Assembly: GCF_007671675.1 (NCBI RefSeq)
Contig: NZ_VCGW01000004.1
Location: 186,001-250,000, forward strand
Direction: 5' to 3'
Length of the DNA: 64,000 nucleotides
From: Marinobacter maritimus
GTDB lineage: Bacteria; Pseudomonadota; Gammaproteobacteria; Pseudomonadales; Oleiphilaceae
Below, piece by piece: positions 22,820 through 31,376 of this stretch; positions within the stretch are counted from its first letter, which is position 1, and every line of letters begins with the position of its first letter. Made by a program: the position numbers and the translations under genes. A model generated the notes under the pieces. The model saw nothing but the letters and a program-made list of their open reading frames with translations, did not search any database and had not been told where the DNA came from.

Positions 22820-23932
22820 ATGGAAAACGAACAAAACTCGATTGAGCAACCCGGCCCAAAGCCTGGAAAGACTCTGGCCGATCTTTCCACGCCTATCTAC
22901 GGGCTCTTTATTCTGGGTGTTCTGTACACCTTGTATCTTGCTCATCAGATCATCTTGCCGATGGTGTTGGCGTTACTGACAAGTTTGCTGTTGTCGCCCT
23001 TGGTCACTCGCATGTGTGCGGGGCTGCGTATCCCGCGGGTCGTCAGTTCGCTGATACTGGTGTTGCTGGTGCTTGCAGCCATAGCGGGAGTGTCCATGGC
23101 CGTCGCCACACCTGCGCTGGAGTGGGCAGGCAAGGCTCCGGAGGGTATTTCACGATTGCTGGTGGGCGAAAGTGAGTTGAAGCGGCAGATAAGCAAGGTT
23201 ACCGAATCTGCTCAGAAAGTGGAGGACTCCGTGAGCGAGCTCTCCGAGGGTGGTGGTAAAAAGAAGTCTCCAGAACCAACAACCGTGGTTTTACAGACCG
23301 AATCCTGGCGTGCCCAACTCATGAGCAAAGCCCGTGACGGCATTGCGGGTCTCGCCCTTGCCATGGCGCTCACTTATTTCCTGCTGGTGAGTGGCGACAG
23401 GCTGGTGCTGAATTTTGTGCGGCAGCTACCGCGAAGCCACCGCAGAACGGTGCTGCGAATTACCCGGGGTTCCCAGCATCAGATTGCTCAATATCTCGGG
23501 GTTCTCGGTATCAGTAATACCTCTGTTGGGGTTGCAACTGGCCTCATGGCTTGGGCTATCGGCTTGCCTGATCCGGCTGTTTGGGGGCTGGTGGCTGGCC
23601 TTGCGCGTTTCATCCCTTATCTTGGGGTTATCCTCACCATTCTGTTACTGACGGTTGTTTCTGCCGTAAGCCTGGACACGTTGTGGATGATGGCGATTGC
23701 ACCGGTTGGTTATCTTGCTCTCACCACCATGGTGGGTTTCTTCATCGAGCCGTGGATACACGGTTTTCGCATGGCGATTAACCCGGTGATAATTTTTGTT
23801 TCCATCTTTTTCTGGGGTTGGCTCTGGGGGCCTGTGGGTGTCCTGTTGGCGGTGCCGCTGATGACCATTATTCAGGTTGTGTTAAAACAGATTCCCAAGC
23901 TACGCCCAATATACAAAGTCATTGCTCGCTAG
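22820..23932 (+). CDS. AI-2E transporter family (PerM-like) permease
   Basis: A 370-residue membrane protein of the AI-2 exporter superfamily. It has N-terminal helices (LFILGVLYTLYLAHQIILPMVLALLTSLLLSPLV), a soluble middle region with a Glu/Ser/Lys-rich linker (about 115-160), and C-terminal helices including GLARFIPYLGVILTILLL and GPVGVLLAVPLMTIIQVVLKQI. The family exports diverse substrates; none can be assigned. It is a single gene with no operon partner. Confidence 0.9.
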   Translation: MENEQNSIEQPGPKPGKTLADLSTPIYGLFILGVLYTLYLAHQIILPMVLALLTSLLLSPLVTRMCAGLRIPRVVSSLILVLLVLAAIAGVSMAVATPALEWAGKAPEGISRLLVGESELKRQISKVTESAQKVEDSVSELSEGGGKKKSPEPTTVVLQTESWRAQLMSKARDGIAGLALAMALTYFLLVSGDRLVLNFVRQLPRSHRRTVLRITRGSQHQIAQYLGVLGISNTSVGVATGLMAWAIGLPDPAVWGLVAGLARFIPYLGVILTILLLTVVSAVSLDTLWMMAIAPVGYLALTTMVGFFIEPWIHGFRMAINPVIIFVSIFFWGWLWGPVGVLLAVPLMTIIQVVLKQIPKLRPIYKVIAR

Positions 23933-24044
23933 TGCAGAATCGGGGAATAGTGGATACCCGCGTCACGGCCTGACACCTGCGTGAATGTCTCCTATCCTGA
24001 AGGGGTACTTAATACACTCCTCAGGCAGGGAAGATTATTCACTT

Positions 24045-25190
24045 ATGACCCCAAACACCATGAAAGCCATGGTTCTCAACGGCCATGGCGATATCGATAA
24101 GCTTGAGTATAAAGATGTGCCCACGCCGTCTCCTGCGCCGGGTGAAGTGCTGGTCCAGGTAACCGCGACCGCCAAAAACAACACGGATCGCAAAGCCCGG
24201 GAAGGGCTGTACCCCACCAAAAAAGGCGAAACCACCTCGTTTCAGATGGGGGGTAAACCCACGCTGCTTTTCCCCCGGATTCAGGGCGCTGACATCGCTG
24301 GCCGCGTTGTGGCTGTGGGCGTCGGCGTGGATCCAGTCCGTATTGGTGAGAGAGGCCTGCTGGATTTTAATATCTATGCTGATGATCGCCCGGACATCAA
24401 TCTGACCCCGGATTATTACGGCCATGGTGCAGATGGTGGTTACGCCGAGTACGTCGCCGTTCCCTCGGATCAGTTCCACTGTGTACCAAATGAAGATCTG
24501 GCTGACGCACAGCTTGCCGCAATGGGCATGTGCTCGTACCAGACGGCTATGCACATGCTAACGTCCGCCGGTGTGACCACTGGCGAGCGAGTTCTGGTTA
24601 CCGGTGCCAGCGGCGGTGTTGGCACCGCATTGATTCAGCTTTGTCGGATTATGGGGGCGATACCCTACGCACTGAGTACCTCAGATAAAGCGGCGGCTCT
24701 CTTGGAATTGGGGGTCGAGTTCGTGCTCGATCGTTCCGATATGGACAGCTTCGTTGAGCGCGTGAAAGCGCAAACCGGCGGCAAACCCTTTGATGCAGTT
24801 ATGGATCTGGTGGGCGGAGATATGACCGACCGCTTCATAGACGCCATGATTTTCGATATGAACGCCCGCAAGACCTACCCGCGCTTGAGCATTGCGGGCG
24901 CCAGTGGTGGGAACATCAGTGAAATCCTTTGGACACGAATTTACCTGTATCAGGTGCAGATTTTTGGCGTTTCCCATGGTACCCGTGAAGAGGCAGAACA
25001 GCTGATGGAGTGGATTCGCGGCCGGCAACTCAAACCAGTGCTTCATGGCGCTTTCAGGCTTTCGGAATTGCACACTGCAGAGCGTTATTTCATGAACCGT
25101 GGCAGCAATTATCTCGGCAAGATAGTCATAGTTCCGGATTCCCAATGGGAAGAACATGGCGAGCCCTGGTCTCTGGAGCGTAACCCATGA
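24045..25190 (+). CDS. MDR-family NAD(P)-dependent oxidoreductase (quinone-reductase-like)
   Basis: Medium-chain dehydrogenase/reductase of 381 residues. The GroES-like N-terminal half contains PRIQGADIAGRVVAVG, and the Rossmann half has VLVTGASGGVGTALIQLCR. The usual catalytic and structural zinc cysteines of alcohol dehydrogenases are not evident, which fits the zeta-crystallin/quinone oxidoreductase side of the family. An in-frame start at 23985 has no ribosome-binding site. Its stop overlaps the start of a proline-racemase-like gene (ATGA), so both probably serve one pathway. Confidence 0.85.
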   Translation: MTPNTMKAMVLNGHGDIDKLEYKDVPTPSPAPGEVLVQVTATAKNNTDRKAREGLYPTKKGETTSFQMGGKPTLLFPRIQGADIAGRVVAVGVGVDPVRIGERGLLDFNIYADDRPDINLTPDYYGHGADGGYAEYVAVPSDQFHCVPNEDLADAQLAAMGMCSYQTAMHMLTSAGVTTGERVLVTGASGGVGTALIQLCRIMGAIPYALSTSDKAAALLELGVEFVLDRSDMDSFVERVKAQTGGKPFDAVMDLVGGDMTDRFIDAMIFDMNARKTYPRLSIAGASGGNISEILWTRIYLYQVQIFGVSHGTREEAEQLMEWIRGRQLKPVLHGAFRLSELHTAERYFMNRGSNYLGKIVIVPDSQWEEHGEPWSLERNP

Positions 25191-26230
25191 AGCAGGCATT
25201 GACGATTCAGCTTATGGACACCCATGCCGGAGGCGATGTCAGCCGAATTGTGACTGGCGGTATAGCACCTCTGCCGGGGGACAGTGTGCGAGCACAGATG
25301 GAGTACCTTCGTGACGCCGCCGACGGTTTGAGAAAGTTGTTGCTGGAAGAGCCTTATGGCATCCCCGAGATGTCTGTCGATTTACTGGTCTCTCCATCTG
25401 ATCCCCGCGCGGCGGCCGGGTACATCATTATGGAAGTGATGGGTTACCCGATTTACTCCGGCTCCAACACCATCTGCACGGCGACCGCTGTACTTGAGGC
25501 AGGAATAGTGCCCAAGAAGGAGGGCAGGCAGAGCTTTTTACTGGAGTCTCCGGCCGGCCTCGTTCGCATTGATGCTCTGGTTGAAAACGGCGTGGTTGAA
25601 GCCATCACCTGCGAAGGCCTGCCAAGTTACATAGATACCTATCGCGCGACGATTGACGTGCCATCACTCGGCACAGTCACTTACAGCGTAGCCTACAGCG
25701 GCGGGTTTTACGCGCTGGTGGATGCCGAATCTCTGGGTTTCGACCTCACTCTGAGTGAGGAGCGCAAACTTACGGGCGCTGCTCACGCCATTGTTGAAGC
25801 GATTCAGGCAGAAAGGGGTTTTTCTCACTACACATTGGGTGATGTAGGGCCGCTGCCATTTCTGCATTTTATGGGGCCGGTGCACCAGGTGGCTGAGGGA
25901 TATTACCGCTCCCGCTCTGCGACCTATGTGCATCCGGGGGTTATCTGTCGCAGCACAACCGGTACGGGCACTTCCGCCAGGCTAGCCCTGATGAATTACG
26001 AAGGGCTTGTCCGCCCCGGAGACAAGCTTGAAACAGTGTCCCTGCGGGAAACCGGCTTTATTGGCGAGTTCTCTGCCGCCGAGCAGGCGGGCGAACATCA
26101 GGTTGTGAAAAACAACATAACCGGGAAGGGCTATGTCATAGCGCATTCGGACATCGTGGTGAATTGCGACGACTCGCTGGTGGATTGTGATGGGCTTCGC
26201 CATATCCTCAGTAATTGCCCCCATTCCTGA
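25187..26230 (+). CDS. Proline racemase/hydroxyproline dehydratase-like protein with altered active site
   Basis: Member of the proline racemase fold family, 347 residues (MDTHAGGDVSRIVTGG, SPAGLVRI, GTGTSARLALM). The two catalytic motifs are changed. The first, normally Cys-Gly-His, reads Ser91-Gly-Ser93 (YSGSNTIC). The second, normally Asp-x-x-x-Cys-Gly-Thr-Gly, reads Cys254-Arg-Ser-Thr-Thr258-Gly-Thr-Gly. It therefore cannot run the two-Cys racemase/epimerase reaction; a Thr at the second site recalls trans-3-hydroxyproline dehydratases, but those keep the first Cys. It is co-translated with the MDR oxidoreductase. The activity is unknown. Confidence 0.85.
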   Translation: MKQALTIQLMDTHAGGDVSRIVTGGIAPLPGDSVRAQMEYLRDAADGLRKLLLEEPYGIPEMSVDLLVSPSDPRAAAGYIIMEVMGYPIYSGSNTICTATAVLEAGIVPKKEGRQSFLLESPAGLVRIDALVENGVVEAITCEGLPSYIDTYRATIDVPSLGTVTYSVAYSGGFYALVDAESLGFDLTLSEERKLTGAAHAIVEAIQAERGFSHYTLGDVGPLPFLHFMGPVHQVAEGYYRSRSATYVHPGVICRSTTGTGTSARLALMNYEGLVRPGDKLETVSLRETGFIGEFSAAEQAGEHQVVKNNITGKGYVIAHSDIVVNCDDSLVDCDGLRHILSNCPHS

Positions 26231-26247
26231 GGTATGTACGCCTAAAG

Positions 26248-26263
26248 TTTACCTTTACGTAAA
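26248..26263. promoter_or_regulatory. LiuR-like operator upstream of the acyl-CoA synthetase
   Basis: TTTACCTTTACGTAAA differs at one base from the reverse complement of the site in front of liuR (59905-59920). It lies 60 nt before the synthetase start. Confidence 0.7.
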
Positions 26264-26323
26264 GTGAAGGCTATGCTAAATCTTCATCCATGCATTTAAA
26301 GATAAAAATAGCAGGAGTTGATC

Positions 26324-27973
26324 ATGAGCCTTCCGGAATACTCAGACGTCTATAACAACTTTGATCCCGCCGCTCTGGAAGCGGACATTCTGGATGGGAG
26401 TCTGGAAAACGGGCTGAACGTCTGCCATGAAATTTGTGACAAGTGGGCAGCCGACCCAAAGAAAGTCGCGCTATATTACGAAAAAGACGGTGGTGGTGAT
26501 GGTGTACTTACCTTTGCTGAGCTGAAAGAACAGTCTGCTCGTTTTGCGAACTATCTGACCTCCCAGGGCATTGGAAAAGGCGACCGGGTTGCCGGCTTGC
26601 TGCCAAGGACTCCGGAACTGCTCATTGTGATCGCCGGCGCACTGCGTGCTGGCGCAGTCTACCAGCCGCTGTTTACAGCCTTCGGCTCTGGCGCTATCGA
26701 ATATCGCCTTGAGCGTGCAGGCACAAAGTTGGTTGTGACAGACCCGGCAAACTACCCCAAGCTCACCGAGGTGAAGGGTTGTTCGCCAGTACTTTGCATA
26801 GATGCAGATAAAGCGGGTGCCGGTATCCCGGATTTCCGCACTGCGCTTGCTGAGCAGAAGCCGGATTTCGAGCCGGTCATGATCAAGGGTACCGACCCAT
26901 TCCTGCAGATGTTTACCTCTGGCACCGTGGGCAAGTCAAAAGGCGTTGCCGTGCCGGCCCGGGCTCTGATGGCTTTCTATGTATACATGAAGTACGCCAT
27001 TGATTTACGCGATGACGATACCTTCTGGAACGTTGCAGATCCTGGCTGGGCGTACGGCCTCTATTATGCTGTTGTAGGGCCACTATTGATGGGGCATGCC
27101 ACCCACTTTAATCCGGGCGCGTTTACCCCGGAATCCACCTACGACATGATCCGCAAGTACAAGATTACCAACCTGGCCGCTGCGCCTACGGCCTACAGGC
27201 TCCTTAAGGCCAATGACCACGTGCTGCCCGAGGGCGAGAACCTTGGCCTGCGTGTAGCCAGCAGTGCGGGTGAGCCCCTGAATCCGGAGGTGGTTAACTG
27301 GATCAAGAGCCGTCATTACTGCCCGGTTATGGATCACTATGGCCAGACTGAAACCGGTATGACCTGCTGCAACTTCCACGCGCTTGAGCATCCTGTGCGA
27401 CAGGGGTCGATGGGCTACTCATCCCCGGGCCACAAAGTGGTCGGCCTGAACGAGAAGAATGAAGAGGTGGGCGAAGGTGAAGTCGGGCAGATTGCTGTCG
27501 ATGTGAAGGCCTCTCCGCTGTTCCACTTTGATGGCTACACCTGGGGTGAGAAAGATCCTTTCGTGAAAGGTTATTACCTGACCGGTGACATGGCGATTTG
27601 CCACGGTGATGGCAGCTTTTCATTCAGCGGGCGTGACGACGATATCATTAGCACCGCCGGTTATCGGGTTGGCCCTGCAGATGTGGAAAGTACGTTGCTG
27701 GAACATGCCGCCGTTGCAGAGTCTGGCGTGGTTGCAAAGCCCGATGAGAAGCGTGGCTCGATTATCAAAGCGTACGTAGTCATCAAGGATGGCCAGCAGC
27801 CTGCAGATGATCAGGCCCTGCGGGACGAGCTGCAGGATCTGGTTCGTCGACGCCTTTCCACTCATGCGTTTCCCCGTGAAATCGAATTTGTGGATGAGCT
27901 TCCAAAAACCCCCAGCGGCAAAATTCAGCGATTCGTACTTCGTAACCGGGCTCAGGACGAGTCCAACACATGA
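26324..27973 (+). CDS. AMP-binding acyl-CoA synthetase
   Basis: Acyl-adenylate-forming ligase of 549 residues that activates a carboxylic acid to its CoA thioester. It contains MFTSGTVGKSKGV (P-loop-like ATP motif), DHYGQTETG, TGDMAICHGDGSFSFSGRDDDII and the C-terminal PKTPSGKIQR with the catalytic Lys. ATG 26324 sits 6 nt after AGGAG, so it is preferred over TTG 26318. It overlaps the following thioesterase by 4 nt. The LiuR-like operator upstream suggests a short or branched-chain acid substrate; chain length is not readable from sequence. Confidence 0.92.
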   Translation: MSLPEYSDVYNNFDPAALEADILDGSLENGLNVCHEICDKWAADPKKVALYYEKDGGGDGVLTFAELKEQSARFANYLTSQGIGKGDRVAGLLPRTPELLIVIAGALRAGAVYQPLFTAFGSGAIEYRLERAGTKLVVTDPANYPKLTEVKGCSPVLCIDADKAGAGIPDFRTALAEQKPDFEPVMIKGTDPFLQMFTSGTVGKSKGVAVPARALMAFYVYMKYAIDLRDDDTFWNVADPGWAYGLYYAVVGPLLMGHATHFNPGAFTPESTYDMIRKYKITNLAAAPTAYRLLKANDHVLPEGENLGLRVASSAGEPLNPEVVNWIKSRHYCPVMDHYGQTETGMTCCNFHALEHPVRQGSMGYSSPGHKVVGLNEKNEEVGEGEVGQIAVDVKASPLFHFDGYTWGEKDPFVKGYYLTGDMAICHGDGSFSFSGRDDDIISTAGYRVGPADVESTLLEHAAVAESGVVAKPDEKRGSIIKAYVVIKDGQQPADDQALRDELQDLVRRRLSTHAFPREIEFVDELPKTPSGKIQRFVLRNRAQDESNT

Positions 27974-28395
27974 AGATTACGTTTGAAGAGTTGGACCGGT
28001 TTCTTCAGGAGCAGTTTCCCCAAGGTGCCGCCTACGGCAGCCTGAGGAAGCTTGGCGATGGTTGGGCTGAGATGAGCCTCGATGTTGACGATGGGCACTT
28101 GCGGCCAGGAGGCACAGTGTCCGGCCCGGTGATGATGGGGCTGGCAGATGTCACTCTATACGCTGCTCTGTTAAGTCGAATCGGGCTGGTCCCCTTGGCG
28201 GTGACCACCAATCTGAATATTAACTTTCTCCGGAAACCTGCGGCCCATACGCCAATCTGGGCGAGAGCGACTATGCTTAAAGTAGGGCGCACCATGGGCG
28301 TGGGTGAGGTTTTTATCTATTCGGAAGGCGGAGACGAGCCGGTTGCTCATTCAACGATGACCTACTCTATACCGCCGAAAAAACATGAGAATTAG
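27970..28395 (+). CDS. PaaI-type hotdog thioesterase
   Basis: Small hotdog-fold protein of 141 residues (GGTVSGPVMMGLADVTLYAALL, TTNLNINFLRKPA), probably hydrolysing acyl-CoA. It is co-translated with the acyl-CoA synthetase (ATGA overlap), a pairing that allows control of a CoA pool. Its stop codon lies inside a perfect 13-bp inverted repeat that contains a LiuR-like core. Confidence 0.88.
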   Translation: MKITFEELDRFLQEQFPQGAAYGSLRKLGDGWAEMSLDVDDGHLRPGGTVSGPVMMGLADVTLYAALLSRIGLVPLAVTTNLNINFLRKPAAHTPIWARATMLKVGRTMGVGEVFIYSEGGDEPVAHSTMTYSIPPKKHEN

Positions 28396-28424
28396 ATTGA
28401 CGTCTACGTAAACGTCAATCTAAT
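28391..28424. promoter_or_regulatory. Perfect inverted repeat with LiuR-like core before the ABC operon
   Basis: Two 13-base arms (28391-28403 and 28412-28424) are perfect reverse complements around an 8-nt spacer. The inner TTGACGT...ACGTCAA resembles the LiuR operator; TCTACGTAAACGTCAA (28403-28418) differs at two of 16 positions from the site before liuR. There is no T-tract, so operator is favoured over terminator, although the RNA would fold strongly. Confidence 0.65.
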
Positions 28425-28471
28425 CTGTAAAGCAAGTAAAACGTACAACAATAACAAAGGCAGATTGGCTC

Positions 28472-29263
28472 ATGAGTGACCAGTTCGTACTGGAGACCCG
28501 AAACCTTGTTAAAGAATTCAAGGGCTTTGTTGCGGTCGACGACGTGAATCTGAAGATTCAGAAAGGCCACATACACGCTCTTATCGGCCCTAACGGGGCA
28601 GGCAAGACGACCGTGTTTAACCTGCTCACCAAGTTCCTCATTCCGACCCGGGGCCAGATTCTGTTCAATGGCGAAGATATTACCTCAATGAAATCCGCCG
28701 GCATTGCGCGTAAAGGCGTTGTGCGTTCATTTCAGATTTCAGCGGTTTTCCCCCACATGACTGCCCTGGAAAACATCCGGGTTGCCTTGCAGGGATTTGA
28801 AGGTTCGTCATTCAGTTTCTGGAAGTCCGGAGCATCCCTGAACCGACTCAATGAGCGCTGCATGGAATTGCTGGACTCTGTGGGTCTCACCGAATACGCC
28901 AATACGACAACCGTGGAATTGGCCTACGGGCGCAAACGGGCGCTGGAGCTGGCGACGACGCTGGCTATGGAGCCAAAGTTGCTCTTGCTGGATGAGCCGA
29001 CTCAGGGCATGGGTGCAGAAGACGTAGACAGGGTGGTTGAGTTGGTGCGCAAGGCCGCCGACGGCCGGACGGTATTGATGGTTGAGCATAACCTGAGCGT
29101 CGTCAGCAAACTGTGTGACCGGATTACGGTTCTGGCGCAGGGCTCCGTCCTTACGGAAGGTGATTATGAAACAGTTTCGGCTGACCCCCGTGTCCGCGAG
29201 GTGTATATGGGAACTGGCTCCAGTGGTGAACGCGGAGCTGTCGAAGAGGGGGCAGCCAAATGA
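28472..29263 (+). CDS. livG: Branched-chain amino acid-type ABC transporter ATP-binding protein (LivG-like)
   Basis: ATPase of 263 residues with Walker A GPNGAGKTT, Walker B LLLLDEPTQGM and the LivG-type insertion; the signature helix region reads ELAYGRKRALELATTL. It powers import with the second ATPase, encoded next with a 4-nt overlap. In many Liv operons the ATPases follow the permeases; here they come first. Substrate could be branched-chain amino acids or related short-chain compounds. Confidence 0.92.
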   Translation: MSDQFVLETRNLVKEFKGFVAVDDVNLKIQKGHIHALIGPNGAGKTTVFNLLTKFLIPTRGQILFNGEDITSMKSAGIARKGVVRSFQISAVFPHMTALENIRVALQGFEGSSFSFWKSGASLNRLNERCMELLDSVGLTEYANTTTVELAYGRKRALELATTLAMEPKLLLLDEPTQGMGAEDVDRVVELVRKAADGRTVLMVEHNLSVVSKLCDRITVLAQGSVLTEGDYETVSADPRVREVYMGTGSSGERGAVEEGAAK

Positions 29264-29982
29264 GCGTGAATGCGACGAAGCAGTATGAGCAGCTGCGCAT
29301 TTCCGGGCTGCACGCATATTACGGCGAATCCCACATTTTGCATGGCATGGATCTGGTTGTTAACCGGGGCGAGCTGGTCACGCTGCTCGGTCGCAACGGC
29401 GCAGGGCGCAGTACTACCCTCAAGGCGATCATGAACATGGTGGGCCGCCGCACTGGCTCTATCATGATAAACGGCGAGGAGACCATGTCTTGCGCCCCGC
29501 ATAACATTGCGAGGTTGGGTGTCGGGTATTGTCCCGAGCATCGGGGTATTTTCGCGTCACTCAGCGTCCATGAAAACCTCACACTACCGCCGGTGGTGCG
29601 AAGTGGAGGCATGAGCCTGGAGGAAATCTACTCCATGTTTCCGAATCTCTATGAACGTCGCTTCAGTCAGGGCACCAAGCTCTCTGGTGGCGAGCAACAA
29701 ATGCTGGCCCTCGCCCGAATTCTGCGCACCGGAGCCAATATGCTGCTGTTGGATGAGATTACTGAGGGCCTGGCACCGGTTATCGTGGAGAAACTGGGAC
29801 ATGTGTTGGTCGATCTCAAGAAAAAGGGACTGACCATCGTACTGGTAGAACAGAACTTCCACTTCGCAGCGCCTCTGGCTGATCGGCATTACGTCGTTGA
29901 GCATGGGCTGATTGTGGAAGAGGTCAGTGCCGATGAGCTGAGTGCCAAGCAATCAGTGCTGGATGGCTATTTGGGGGTGTGA
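29260..29982 (+). CDS. livF: Branched-chain amino acid-type ABC transporter ATP-binding protein (LivF-like)
   Basis: ATPase of 240 residues. Walker A is GRNGAGRST, where the usual Lys is replaced by Arg (GxxGxGKS/T in most ABC ATPases). LSGGEQQMLALARIL is the signature motif and LLLDEITEGLAP is Walker B. The Walker A Lys-to-Arg change would be expected to weaken ATP hydrolysis, so the LivG subunit may carry most turnover. The start overlaps the livG stop. Confidence 0.92.
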   Translation: MSVNATKQYEQLRISGLHAYYGESHILHGMDLVVNRGELVTLLGRNGAGRSTTLKAIMNMVGRRTGSIMINGEETMSCAPHNIARLGVGYCPEHRGIFASLSVHENLTLPPVVRSGGMSLEEIYSMFPNLYERRFSQGTKLSGGEQQMLALARILRTGANMLLLDEITEGLAPVIVEKLGHVLVDLKKKGLTIVLVEQNFHFAAPLADRHYVVEHGLIVEEVSADELSAKQSVLDGYLGV

Positions 29983-30056
29983 TCCCGGATAAGTAAAAGA
30001 GAAACAAGAGCAACAATAAACCTGAACCAACGCAACACAGTAGCGGAGATATAACA

Positions 30057-31268
30057 ATGACAATGATGAAAAAGCTTCTGACTTCAGCAATTGCCTCAGC
30101 CATGATGGCCGGTGGTGCCCAAGCCGCAATTTCAAACGATACCGTCAAGATCGGTTATCTGGCGGATATGTCCGGCACCTACCGGGATCTCGCGGGACCA
30201 AACGGCCAGAAAGCGCTGGAAATGGCTATTGCCGACTTTGGCGGAAACGTGAACGGCAAGAAGATCGAGGTCGTCAGTGCTGATGACCGCAACAGCCCGG
30301 ATACGTCCTCCAGCACCGTTCGCCGTTGGGTAGAAAACGAAAACGTAGACATGGTTGCGGGCATGGTTGCCTCGTCTGTGTCCATCGCAGTAAGCAAGAT
30401 CCTGGAAGAGAATGACCGGCTCGGTATTATCTCTGGTTCCGCCGCCTCCAGCATCACCAACGAACATTGCACACCGAACCACATTCACTATGTGTATGAC
30501 ACCTACCCACTGGCTAACGGTACTGCCAGCGCAGTAGTAAAAGAGGGTGGGAAAACCTGGTATATGCTGACGGCTGATTACGCCTTTGGTCACTCTCTGG
30601 AGAGTGATGTCAAAAACGTGGTCGAGGCCAACGGCGGGGAAATCATTGGTGCCGTGCGGCATCCATTCCCGACGCAGGATTTCTCCTCGTTTATCCTTCA
30701 GGCTCAAGCCTCTGGCGCTGACGTGATTGGCCTGGCAAACGCAGGTGCAGACACCACCAATGCAATCACCACCGCCAGTGAGTTCGGGGTAACCCAGTCT
30801 GGCCAGACCCTTGCCGCGTTGTTGCTGTTCCTGACCGACGTTCATGCACTGGGTGCTCAAACCGCTCAAGGTATCCAGCTGACTACTGGTTGGTACTGGG
30901 ATATGAACGAGGAGACCCGTGAATGGTCGGATCGCTTCATGAAAGAAACTGGCGTTCGGCCGACAATGGTTCACGCGGGTATCTACTCTAGCGCCACGCA
31001 ATACCTTAATGCGGTTGCCGCCACCGGCTCTGACGACGCGCAGACTGTTCGCAAGCAGATGATGGACACACCCATCAACGATATGTTTGCGAAAAACGGC
31101 AAGATTCGTGTTGACGGCCGTATGGTGCACGACATGTATCTGGCAGAAGTGAAGACGCCGGCTGAGTCCAAGAATGAATGGGATCTTTACAAGATTCTGC
31201 GGACTATCCCGGCTGACGAGGCATACCGCCCGCTGTCCGAGAGCAAGTGCAAGCTGGTTAATAACTAA
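30057..31268 (+). CDS. Periplasmic substrate-binding protein of the Liv-type ABC importer
   Basis: A 403-residue type-I periplasmic binding protein of the Leu/Ile/Val family. It has a signal peptide (KKLLTSAIASAMMAGGAQA, cleaved near residue 24-25) and a binding domain with VKIGYLADMSGTYRDLAGPNG and VAGMVASSVSIAVSKI. GGAG lies 8 nt before the ATG. A hairpin in the 108-base gap to the permease genes may favour higher levels of the binding protein. The ligand cannot be assigned. Confidence 0.92.
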   Translation: MTMMKKLLTSAIASAMMAGGAQAAISNDTVKIGYLADMSGTYRDLAGPNGQKALEMAIADFGGNVNGKKIEVVSADDRNSPDTSSSTVRRWVENENVDMVAGMVASSVSIAVSKILEENDRLGIISGSAASSITNEHCTPNHIHYVYDTYPLANGTASAVVKEGGKTWYMLTADYAFGHSLESDVKNVVEANGGEIIGAVRHPFPTQDFSSFILQAQASGADVIGLANAGADTTNAITTASEFGVTQSGQTLAALLLFLTDVHALGAQTAQGIQLTTGWYWDMNEETREWSDRFMKETGVRPTMVHAGIYSSATQYLNAVAATGSDDAQTVRKQMMDTPINDMFAKNGKIRVDGRMVHDMYLAEVKTPAESKNEWDLYKILRTIPADEAYRPLSESKCKLVNN

Positions 31269-31284
31269 AACGAGCGGCCTTCGT

Positions 31285-31314
31285 GGCGCATTCTGCAAAA
31301 TTGCGGGGTGCGCC
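31285..31314 (+). other. Intercistronic hairpin between binding-protein and permease genes
   Basis: GGCGCA (31285-31290) pairs with TGCGCC (31309-31314), with an inner GCAA/TTGC pairing. Such hairpins often protect the upstream binding-protein mRNA from 3' decay and lower downstream expression. Confidence 0.45.
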
Positions 31315-31376
31315 CGGAAAGCTGACTGGACAACAAGCCAAATACCAACCTCTGTGCTGCCCCTGGAGTTAGCCCA

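Noticed and set aside
28404-28440. Inverted repeat at 28391-28424 as a simple Rho-independent terminator
   Set aside because: There is no T-tract after the stem, and the inner sequence matches the LiuR operator, so a regulatory site is favoured.
30132-31298. A 388-codon frame antisense to the substrate-binding protein gene
   Set aside because: The sense frame has a signal peptide, a family match and operon position; the antisense frame has none.
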